Assembly (NCBI GenBank): GCA_947630955.1
Contig: CANRJK010000003.1
Span: 1-40,072, forward strand
Direction: 5' to 3'
DNA length: 40,072 bases
Source of the DNA: an uncultured Bacilli bacterium
GTDB lineage: Bacteria; Bacillota_I; Bacilli_A; RF39; UBA660
Shown here: one piece after another, positions 1 through 8,142 of the stretch
Position numbering within the stretch: the stretch's first letter is position 1
Layout: each line of letters begins with the position of its first letter
The notes under the pieces: model-generated
What the model saw: the letters and a program-made list of their open reading frames with translations, nothing else
Told to the model about the DNA's origin: nothing
Databases searched by the model: none
Program-made: the position numbers and the translations under genes

Positions 1-85
1 ATTTAACTTATTATACTCTTAATCAGACTTATTTCCGTTTTTTTATTAAAAACGGAATTTCAAATGAAAATTAACGTAAAAGATA

Positions 86-116
86 ATAGCTAATAGTATC
101 CTATTGGCTTTTTTTT
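86..116 (+). terminator. Rho-independent terminator of a gene upstream of the window
   Basis: AGCTAATAG (88-96) / CTATTGGCT (101-109) hairpin followed by a run of T. Confidence 0.7.
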
Positions 117-152
117 AAATTTATGATACTATTAGAATACGGAGGGTTCAAT

Positions 153-935
153 ATGAATGATGTTCCAATAATAGTTAATGGAGATTTAAATATGGGGAAA
201 GAACCTAAGAAAAAAGAGCCAGAAAAACTTCCTCAAAAAAGGTTTGGTTTTATGGATTTATTTTTAACACTTATTGGTTTAGTATTAATTATTTATGGTA
301 TTACTAGTTTAACTGCTAAAAAAGAAAAAGAAGAACCAGATAATGATATGTATAAAAAGCAAGTTAATATTAATACTGTTACTAACTATGTTATTTTACC
401 ATTAGAAGAGTTTAATAATTTATATACTAGTGATGATATTAAAGCAATGAAAGATGGTCTTTTAGTAAATAATCTTTCAAATAACGCTAAACTAGCTTTA
501 GCGAATCGTATAACTGTTCAACATAATATTAATAACGAAGTATATGTTGAAGAAAAAGATTTAGATGCTAGTATGAAAAAGATATTTGGTAGTAATATCG
601 ATTATATTAAACAAGCTTTTTCTTATGGTAATAGAGTATATACTTATAATCAAGCTACTAAAAGATATTATTTATTAGATGATAGTCAAAAAGTTAATTT
701 TGATTATCGCAAATTTAGTTATACGAAAGATGATTTAAAAGATGATAATTTGCTTATCAAAGAATATATTGCTTATACGGATAAAAATGGTAGTTGGACT
801 TTAGATGATACGAAGTTAGATCTTATTATTGATGATGATAATATTGAACAAAATTATCAGCTTCTACATTATTTTGAATATACGTTTAAAGAAAATAAAA
901 CAGGATATGAACTTATTAAAATAACAATTAAATAA
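153..935 (+). CDS. Hypothetical single-pass membrane protein (paralog of the next gene)
   Basis: ORF; ATG at 153 preceded by ACGGAGGG RBS; TM segment FGFMDLFLTLIGLVLIIYGITSL; ORF-track start at 123 is less likely. Confidence 0.75.
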   Translation: MNDVPIIVNGDLNMGKEPKKKEPEKLPQKRFGFMDLFLTLIGLVLIIYGITSLTAKKEKEEPDNDMYKKQVNINTVTNYVILPLEEFNNLYTSDDIKAMKDGLLVNNLSNNAKLALANRITVQHNINNEVYVEEKDLDASMKKIFGSNIDYIKQAFSYGNRVYTYNQATKRYYLLDDSQKVNFDYRKFSYTKDDLKDDNLLIKEYIAYTDKNGSWTLDDTKLDLIIDDDNIEQNYQLLHYFEYTFKENKTGYELIKITIK

Positions 936-944
936 GGTGATATT

Positions 945-1730
945 ATGAAGAAAAAAAGGGAACATAATTATGGATTATTAGTCTTAGCTTTTTTACTAGT
1001 TAGTGCGGTTATTTTCTTTATTAATTATGAAAAACAATTAAATAAACCTGTCAAAAAAGAAGAATTAAAAGAGAAAGTTACCCATACTGATGAAGAGATA
1101 AAAAGTTTATATGATTCAGTTAATTTAACATATAGTGAAGATCAAGTTATGACTAGCAATGATTTAAAGTCTTTAGAATCAGTTTTACAAGTAAAAGATT
1201 TTTCTAATCAATTAAGAATTATTTATGGTCTTAAAAATCAACCAAAAAAAAATTTTGGTACAGAGGGTAATTATACAGGGAATAATGCGGTTGTTGATAA
1301 AGATGGCTATAAGTATAGTGGTAAATATATTAAAGCTAGTTTTGTTAAAGATCGTTTACAACATGTTTTAGGTCCAATAACCTATACAGATCAATCGATA
1401 ACTTTACCAACGATTAAGTATGTTTATAGTAAGAATATGGATATTTATCGCCTTTTTGTCAAAGAGATCAAAGATATTCCACAAAAAGTAACTTATATTG
1501 AAAGTAGTTATGATGATAACAATATCTATATAACGGAATATATGGCTTATACTAGAGTTATCGATGGCTTTAAAACTAGTTATACTAGACATACTAAGTT
1601 ACTTCCTATTGGTATTACAAATAAAAATATAACTGAAAATTTAGATTTAATTGATAGATATCAATATAAATTTACTTATAATAAAGATGTTAAAAAATAT
1701 TTTTTAGCTAGTATTACTTATTTAAAATAA
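945..1730 (+). CDS. Hypothetical single-pass membrane protein, paralog of the upstream gene
   Basis: N-terminal TM (YGLLVLAFLLVSAVIFFINY); similar layout and C-terminus (YQYKFTYNKDVKKYFLASITYLK vs HYFEYTFKENKTGYELIKITIK). Confidence 0.75.
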   Translation: MKKKREHNYGLLVLAFLLVSAVIFFINYEKQLNKPVKKEELKEKVTHTDEEIKSLYDSVNLTYSEDQVMTSNDLKSLESVLQVKDFSNQLRIIYGLKNQPKKNFGTEGNYTGNNAVVDKDGYKYSGKYIKASFVKDRLQHVLGPITYTDQSITLPTIKYVYSKNMDIYRLFVKEIKDIPQKVTYIESSYDDNNIYITEYMAYTRVIDGFKTSYTRHTKLLPIGITNKNITENLDLIDRYQYKFTYNKDVKKYFLASITYLK

Positions 1731-1783
1731 ACTTTAATGTTTATTTTCTTTTTTTTTGCATAAATTTTACTGGGAGGTTTGTT

Positions 1784-2986
1784 ATGTTTAAGAGAGTATT
1801 TAAAAATTATGGTTTTCCTTTAATTTTACTTATCTCAATTATTATTGGTAGTCTTATTGGTGTTATTTTTAAAGATAAAGCTACTGTTTTAGAACCATTT
1901 GGTAAAGTCTTTATTAATATGTTGTTTGTTATTGTTATACCCCTTGTTTTTTCAACTATAGCTGGTAGTATCGCTAATATGGGAAGTTTAAAAAGATTGG
2001 GAAAAATATTTAAGTACATGCTGCTAATTTTTATTATAACTAGTTTTATGGCAAGTGTCTTTATGTTGCTTGGTGTTTTAATTTTTAAACCATCAGCTAG
2101 TATTGTTGAAAGTTATGAATATACTAAAGAAAGTATTAATATTGGTGAACAAATTGTATCGATGTTAACAGTAAATGATTTTAGTAATCTTCTTTCTAAA
2201 AGTAATATGTTGCCTTTGATTATTTTTTCAATTTTATTTGGTTTTAGTGTCCGTTTATGCCAAAAGGAAGCTAAGGGTATAGCTCGTGGTTTAGTTAGTT
2301 TATCACATGTTATGCTTAAGATGATTAATTTGATTATGTATTATGCACCAATTGGTTTATGTGCTTATTTTGCTAGTTTAGTAGGAACTTATGGTCCAGA
2401 ATTAATTGGTAGTTACGCCAAAAGTTTTATTCTTTATCTGATTATGGCTTTACTTTATTACATTATTTTTTATTCCTTATATGCTTATATGAGTTATAAG
2501 AAAAAAGGCATTAAAGTTTTTTATCGCCATATTTTGCTTTCGACTATTACTTCTTTAGGTACTTGTTCTTCACTAGCTAGTTTACCAGCTAATATTAGTA
2601 CTTGTGAAGAAATGCAGTTACCAAAAGATGTCAGTGAAGTTGTTTTACCAATTGGCGCTACTATTCACATGGAAGGATCTAGTATGGCATCAATTCTTAA
2701 AATAGCTTTCTTATTTTCTATTTTTGGACGTTCTTTTTCTGGCGTTAGCGACCTTTTAATTGCACTTGTTGTAGCGGTTTTAAGTGGCGTTGTTATGTCA
2801 GGTATTCCAGGTGGTGGTTTAATTGGTGAGATGTTAATTGTATCTTTATATAGTTTTCCAACTAGAGCTTTTCCAATGATTGCAACTATCGGATGGTTAG
2901 TTGATGCTCCAGCAACTTGTCTAAATGTCGTTGGCGATATACCTAGTACAATGTTAGTATCTAAAATGGTTGACGATGAAACATGA
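1784..2986 (+). CDS. Dicarboxylate/amino acid:cation symporter (DAACS/SDF family)
   Basis: Polytopic; family-like segments GKVFINMLFVIVIPLVFSTIAGSIANMGSLKRLGKI, TSLGTCSSLASLPANI, LPIGATIHMEGSSMASILKIAFLF, GIPGGGLIGEMLI. Confidence 0.9.
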   Translation: MFKRVFKNYGFPLILLISIIIGSLIGVIFKDKATVLEPFGKVFINMLFVIVIPLVFSTIAGSIANMGSLKRLGKIFKYMLLIFIITSFMASVFMLLGVLIFKPSASIVESYEYTKESINIGEQIVSMLTVNDFSNLLSKSNMLPLIIFSILFGFSVRLCQKEAKGIARGLVSLSHVMLKMINLIMYYAPIGLCAYFASLVGTYGPELIGSYAKSFILYLIMALLYYIIFYSLYAYMSYKKKGIKVFYRHILLSTITSLGTCSSLASLPANISTCEEMQLPKDVSEVVLPIGATIHMEGSSMASILKIAFLFSIFGRSFSGVSDLLIALVVAVLSGVVMSGIPGGGLIGEMLIVSLYSFPTRAFPMIATIGWLVDAPATCLNVVGDIPSTMLVSKMVDDET

Positions 2987-3031
2987 AGATAATATTATCA
3001 ATATAGATGCATAAACTTAATTGGTGATATT

Positions 3032-3526
3032 ATGGAATGTAAATTAAATAAACCTTATCCACCAATCAAAGTTGAAAAACCAAACTTAAAATATGCAGAA
3101 ATTTTACTTGATGCTTATGCTGGAAGTGGTGGTGAGGATACAGCTATACATGAATATCTTTTTCAAAGTTTAATAAAAAAAGATATAAGTAATACTTTAA
3201 AAGAAATAGCTAAAGTAGAGATGCACCATTTATATATTTTAGGAGAGTTAATTACACTATTAGGTGGTAAACCCTTTTTCTGTACAGAAGTAAAAAATGA
3301 TGAATGTATTAAGCCTTGGACGAGTGAATATATAAATTATACGATGAATTTTAAAAAGATGATTATAAGTGATATTAAAAAGGAAGAACAAACGATTAAA
3401 AGATATGAAGAAGATATTGTAGCGATTAATGACCAATATATTCAAAATATTTTAAGAAGAATTATTGAAGATGAAAAATTACATATTGTTTGTCTAAAAG
3501 ATATATATAGAAAATTAAGTATTTAA
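3032..3526 (+). CDS. Ferritin-like / rubrerythrin-like four-helix protein
   Basis: Two ExxH motifs (EMHH in helix 2, EKLH in helix 4) with acidic residues in the intervening helices; AGSGGEDTAIHEYLF. Confidence 0.7.
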   Translation: MECKLNKPYPPIKVEKPNLKYAEILLDAYAGSGGEDTAIHEYLFQSLIKKDISNTLKEIAKVEMHHLYILGELITLLGGKPFFCTEVKNDECIKPWTSEYINYTMNFKKMIISDIKKEEQTIKRYEEDIVAINDQYIQNILRRIIEDEKLHIVCLKDIYRKLSI

Positions 3527-3532
3527 TTATAT

Positions 3533-3569
3533 AAAAAAGATACAAATTTTAAATTATTGTATCTTTTTT
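3533..3569. terminator. Bidirectional terminator between convergent genes
   Basis: AAAAAAGATACAA / TTGTATCTTTTTT perfect inverted repeat. Confidence 0.85.
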
Positions 3570-4567
3570 ATGGATTCATGGAAAAAAATTTTCTTTTTTC
3601 CAATCCCAAAGTAAGAATCAATTAAGTTATTAGCTCCATCTTGGTATTTCATCGGTCTTGTTTGAAGATTAAGCAGGGCTTTTATTTGTTCATCATCATA
3701 GCTATTAAGGCACATACTAATTAGATTATCTAAGATAGAAACATTATCCGTAATTAGGATATCTTTTACTTGTTTTATTTTATTAAACATATCATAATCT
3801 AGCTTTTGCATTAACATTCCTTTTTGGATGACTACCTCGCGGGTATCATCATTTCCTACTTTTGTTGGATATTCATTGATAAGATTTAATTGTTTATCCC
3901 AATTTGTTTCTAATAAAAAGACATGTAGTTTATGATCATTTTCTTTACCAGCTGCAAAGATACCTGCATACTTTCGGTACTCATGTTGGTATCTTTCACG
4001 GTTATATTCGCCATTTGTAATTACATGTTTGATAAAACCATTTATTTCGTCAAAAGGCATTATTTCAATCGTTTCATGATAATTATCTTTTTTGATATCA
4101 AGTTCAAATATGCAGCCATCTCTTAACAACTTCAAAGTAACATTTCCACTAGGTATTTGAAAATTTATTATGGGGTGAACGCGACATGAAACACCAAATT
4201 CTGTATCCATAGAACTTTTAATTAATATTTCACCAGTTAAAGTTGGTAGATTTTGTCTTATAAGTTCAAAAGAGATATTACTAGACCATTCACCAAATAA
4301 ATCTATTTTTTCCTCGATATCGATGAGACTATAGGCTTTAGCAAGATTAAAATGTGCATTTAATATATTACCATTATAATTAGCATGCATATTAACTACT
4401 CCATCACTAAAAGAGGTAATACCAACTTCTTGCATCTTATCATCAAATATTTTTATCTTAGAAAATTGGTTAATATCACTAACATTTTCTAAAATAAGTC
4501 CTAGGGTATTTAAAAAAATTCTAGCTGCACATGTATTTTGTGCAAGAGTTAAAAATTGTTCTTCCAT
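3554..4567 (-). CDS. Hypothetical protein (337 aa), no family recognised
   Basis: Long ORF on - strand with AAGGAGT RBS upstream of ATG. Confidence 0.7.
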   Translation of the reverse strand: MEEQFLTLAQNTCAARIFLNTLGLILENVSDINQFSKIKIFDDKMQEVGITSFSDGVVNMHANYNGNILNAHFNLAKAYSLIDIEEKIDLFGEWSSNISFELIRQNLPTLTGEILIKSSMDTEFGVSCRVHPIINFQIPSGNVTLKLLRDGCIFELDIKKDNYHETIEIMPFDEINGFIKHVITNGEYNRERYQHEYRKYAGIFAAGKENDHKLHVFLLETNWDKQLNLINEYPTKVGNDDTREVVIQKGMLMQKLDYDMFNKIKQVKDILITDNVSILDNLISMCLNSYDDEQIKALLNLQTRPMKYQDGANNLIDSYFGIGKKKIFFHESIKKIQ

Positions 4568-4654
4568 TTTAAGACTCCTTCTTGGCGAATTATTATAACA
4601 TACTTTTAATAAATATGGTTTATAAATTTATCTAAAAAATATCTAATTTTTTAA

Positions 4655-4683
4655 TTGACAATAAAGTAATTAAAGTGTTAAGA
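4655..4683 (+). promoter_or_regulatory. Sigma-A-type promoter for the acyl-CoA ligase fusion gene
   Basis: TTGACA-N17-TTAAGA. Confidence 0.5.
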
Positions 4684-4736
4684 TAGTTGCATATTGCAAA
4701 TATTTATAATAAAAAATACTGATAGGAAGTGAGTTT

Positions 4737-7211
4737 ATGAACATTGGCTTTGATATTGATGGTGTTCTTACGAAAATTGATGAGTATCAATTAAAAATAG
4801 GTAGAGAATTCTTTAAGAAAAAATATGACCGTGATATTATTAATCCTAATGGTTTTAGTATTCGCGAAATTTTTGATGCGACAGATGAGGAATTTATGGA
4901 TTTTTGGTCATCTCATTTACTTTCTTATTCTATTAATGAATTATCACGTACAGGCGCTAGTGAATATATTAAAAAATTAGTTGAAGAGGGTAATAATATT
5001 TTTATTATTACGTCAAGAGAGTTTACGACTAAAAATAATGCTTTAGGCTTAATTATGCGTCATCTTGTTAAAGCCTGGCTTAAAAAGGAAGGAATTCCTT
5101 ATGATGGTATAACTTTTTGTGATGAAGATAAAATTGAAGAAATTAAGAAAAATCAAATTCAAATAATGGTTGAAGATAATCCTATTAATATTAAAAAGAT
5201 GAGTAACTATATTGATGTTATTTGTATGGATGCCCCATATAACCGTGATTTAAAATTACCACGTGTTACGCATGTTACAGATTTTAAAGGTGTTTATGAT
5301 TCTGTTAATGATATACGTAAAAGAGTAAAGCAATCTTTAACAGATCCCGTTGGTGTAAAAACTAATCTTATGTCATTAGACCGTGTATTTCAAAAATTTT
5401 ATAATGAAAAACAAGCTAATTTATTTTTAACTGATGAGTCAATGTACGAATATATATATCGTAATAATAAAGATAATTTAGATGCTTTAGCAATTGACTA
5501 TTATGATAAAAAATTTACTTTTAGACAGTTTTTTAATAAAATTGAACAATGTGCGAAAGCTTTAAAGGCAAATGGAGTTAAAAGAAAAGATATTGTGTCT
5601 GTTTGTATGCCAAATACCCCAGAAGCGATAATTATGGTTTACGCTATAAATAAAATAGGAGCGGTTATACATATGATTCATCCTTTAAGTGGGGAAGAAG
5701 AAATTAAACATTATTTAGTTAAGACTAAATCAGAGTTTGTTTTAACTATTGATATGGCTGTTGATAAAATTAAAAACATTATTTCTGAAACTTCTTTAAA
5801 AAAAGTTGTTGTTGCAACCCCTGGTAATTATATGCCTTTTGCGAAAAGACATGGGTATAAAATTTTAGCGTTTATGAAAAAACATAAATTGATAGAAGTA
5901 TTAGATGATGTATCAAAGAAAATTATTAAGGGTTTAAAATTAGAAAGAAAAGATTTTTCTTTAGTTCCAAATAGTGTTCGTAAACAAATGAAAAGCGTTT
6001 CAGCTCCTTATTACGAGGGACCAACTTTTACAAGTTGGCAGTCTTTTTTAGCTAGTGGTAAGTCTTATAAGAACGAAACTTTTGCTAAATTTGAACCTAA
6101 TGAAATGGCTGTTATTTTACATACTGGTGGTAGTACTGGATATCCAAAAGGGGTTAAACTTTCTAATGAGAATATCAATGCTAATACCATTCAATTAAAA
6201 TATTCAATGCCACCATATAAAATTGGTGATAAGATTTTAGCTGTAACACCAATTTTCCATGGCTTTGGTCTTGTCGATTGTATTCACAATGCTTTTGCAG
6301 TTAATATGTCAGTTTTATTGTTAGCTAGTTTTGATATGCAAAGTTATGCAAGAGCTATTTCTAAAAAACCTTTCTTAGTTATTGGAGTTCCAACTTTATT
6401 AGATGCAACTATTAATTTACCATCTTTAGAAAAGGTGGAACAACCATTTGAAGTCTTTATTTCTGGTGGTTCACCATTATATAAAGAAAAAGAAATGGCT
6501 GCTAATGCTTTTATTAGAAAACATCATGGTAAATATGATGTTAGCAAGGGTGGAGGAATGACAGAAACCGTAGCGGCTTTCTCATATACGATGCCTGGAG
6601 CTAATCGCCTAGAAAGTGTTGGCGTACCACTACCACTTACGAATATAAAAATAGTTGATCTTAAAACAAATAAGGAATTAAAACCAAATGAAGAAGGGGA
6701 AATATGTATTAATTCTCCTACCGTCATGTTAGGTTATTATGATGATGAAGAAGAAACTAAAAAAGCCTTAAGAGTTCATGAAGATGGTAAGTTATGGTTA
6801 CATACTGGGGATATTGGTTATTTTGACCAAGATGGATTATTATACTATAGTGATCGTATTAAAAGAATGATCATTACGAATGGTTATAATGTTTATCCAC
6901 AGCGTATCGAAAAAGTTATTATGAAACATCCTGAGGTGATAGATACGGTAACGATTGGCTTACCAGATGAAAGGAAAGGTCAGGTTGCTAAAGCATTTAT
7001 CATTGTAAAAGATGGTGCTGATGAGCAAAGAGTAATTAAAGAAGTATATGATATATGTTCAAAATATTTATCAAAATTTGCTATTCCTGTTGATATTGAG
7101 GTAGTTAAAGAACTTCCTAAAACGTTATATAATAAAACCGATTTTACTAAGGTTGAACAAGATGAATTAGCAAAGATGAAGCAAAAAACACTTGGTAAAG
7201 GAGGCTTTTAA
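4737..7211 (+). CDS. Fusion: N-terminal HAD/5'-nucleotidase-like domain + AMP-dependent acyl-CoA synthetase/ligase
   Basis: HAD motifs FDIDGVLT, ITSRE, MVEDNP; adenylate-forming motif ILHTGGSTGYPKGVKLS, WLHTGDIGYFDQDGLLYYSDRIKRMI, late Lys region KTLYNKTDF. Confidence 0.88.
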   Translation: MNIGFDIDGVLTKIDEYQLKIGREFFKKKYDRDIINPNGFSIREIFDATDEEFMDFWSSHLLSYSINELSRTGASEYIKKLVEEGNNIFIITSREFTTKNNALGLIMRHLVKAWLKKEGIPYDGITFCDEDKIEEIKKNQIQIMVEDNPINIKKMSNYIDVICMDAPYNRDLKLPRVTHVTDFKGVYDSVNDIRKRVKQSLTDPVGVKTNLMSLDRVFQKFYNEKQANLFLTDESMYEYIYRNNKDNLDALAIDYYDKKFTFRQFFNKIEQCAKALKANGVKRKDIVSVCMPNTPEAIIMVYAINKIGAVIHMIHPLSGEEEIKHYLVKTKSEFVLTIDMAVDKIKNIISETSLKKVVVATPGNYMPFAKRHGYKILAFMKKHKLIEVLDDVSKKIIKGLKLERKDFSLVPNSVRKQMKSVSAPYYEGPTFTSWQSFLASGKSYKNETFAKFEPNEMAVILHTGGSTGYPKGVKLSNENINANTIQLKYSMPPYKIGDKILAVTPIFHGFGLVDCIHNAFAVNMSVLLLASFDMQSYARAISKKPFLVIGVPTLLDATINLPSLEKVEQPFEVFISGGSPLYKEKEMAANAFIRKHHGKYDVSKGGGMTETVAAFSYTMPGANRLESVGVPLPLTNIKIVDLKTNKELKPNEEGEICINSPTVMLGYYDDEEETKKALRVHEDGKLWLHTGDIGYFDQDGLLYYSDRIKRMIITNGYNVYPQRIEKVIMKHPEVIDTVTIGLPDERKGQVAKAFIIVKDGADEQRVIKEVYDICSKYLSKFAIPVDIEVVKELPKTLYNKTDFTKVEQDELAKMKQKTLGKGGF

Positions 7212-7212
7212 A

Positions 7213-8049
7213 ATGAAAGAATATAATGATAAAAAATATAAGTTTGGTCGAGCTATTAGTGCTTTAGTTGTTAATACGACACTTAAACCTCAAATGTTTG
7301 GTTTAAATAAAATACCTAAAGAAGGACCAATTATTTTCTGTGGTAATCATTTGCACGTTTGGGATCAGTATCCGGTTATGTGCGCTACTAAACATACCAT
7401 TCATTGGTTAGCTAAAAAAGAATATTTTGAAGGAAAGCTAGGTCCCGTTTTCTCATTCATGGGATGTATTGAGGTTGACCGACAGAATAATCCTCATGCT
7501 TCTAAACAAGAGGCTATTGAGTATTTAAAAGCAGGTAGTAATATTGGGCTTTTCCCTGAAGGAACACGTAATTGTCTTAAAGGTAATGATATTAAAACAG
7601 CTTATGATTTTCTTTCAAAATATGGTGAAGATGTCAATTCTTTTGAAGAGTTTGCTCAAGATGTTAGTGTCTATCAACCACGTTTATCCCAAGTTAATGT
7701 TATCCGTAATTTAGTTGATAATAAAGTAATCGATGCACATTTTATGTATAATCATTTACTAAAAGCTGATGTCTTTTTGCGTAATTTATTTAGTATGCAA
7801 GTTATTGATGAGAAAACTTACCAAGATAGTTTATTATTACCTTTTAGATATGGTGCTGTATCGATGGCACAACAGACTGATGCTAAGATTGTCCCTTTTG
7901 CCGTTACAGGTAAATATAAAATTGGTAATGATGATTTAATGGTTAATTTTGGTGAACCTTTTAAAGTTGGTGAAAGTAGTATTGAATCAGCAAATAATGA
8001 GTTAAAAGCCAAAGTCTTAAAATTATTATTAGAAAATTATGAAAGATAG
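7213..8049 (+). CDS. 1-acyl-sn-glycerol-3-phosphate acyltransferase-like (PlsC family) with internal insertion
   Basis: NHLHVWD (HX4D) and FPEGTRN motifs; C-terminal LLPFRYGAVSMAQQTDAKIVPFAVTGKYK; ATG at 7213 preceded by AAAGGAGG. Confidence 0.85.
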   Translation: MKEYNDKKYKFGRAISALVVNTTLKPQMFGLNKIPKEGPIIFCGNHLHVWDQYPVMCATKHTIHWLAKKEYFEGKLGPVFSFMGCIEVDRQNNPHASKQEAIEYLKAGSNIGLFPEGTRNCLKGNDIKTAYDFLSKYGEDVNSFEEFAQDVSVYQPRLSQVNVIRNLVDNKVIDAHFMYNHLLKADVFLRNLFSMQVIDEKTYQDSLLLPFRYGAVSMAQQTDAKIVPFAVTGKYKIGNDDLMVNFGEPFKVGESSIESANNELKAKVLKLLLENYER

Positions 8050-8067
8050 GTTATATTGCCTATCTTT
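8042..8067 (+). terminator. Terminator-like hairpin
   Basis: AAAGATAGG / CCTATCTTT. Confidence 0.6.
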
Positions 8068-8142
8068 TAGTATATTTTTTTATCATTTTGTGTTATACTT
8101 TAGTTGATAATAGTTAAAAAATGTAAGTTTTGAGGTGATGAT

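Noticed and set aside
33-57. Perfect TTCCGTTTTT/AAAAACGGAA hairpin near the left edge
   Set aside because: Could be a terminator of a gene outside the window; only one copy seen and no partner repeat, so not called as an invertible or mobile element.
1404-1592. Small antisense ORFs in the track (e.g. 1404-1592 -, 1807-2019 -, 6524-6727 -, 15076-15354 -, 18156-18416 -, 33165-33398 -)
   Set aside because: They lie opposite confident genes, have low-complexity compositions typical of AT-rich antisense frames, and match no known family.
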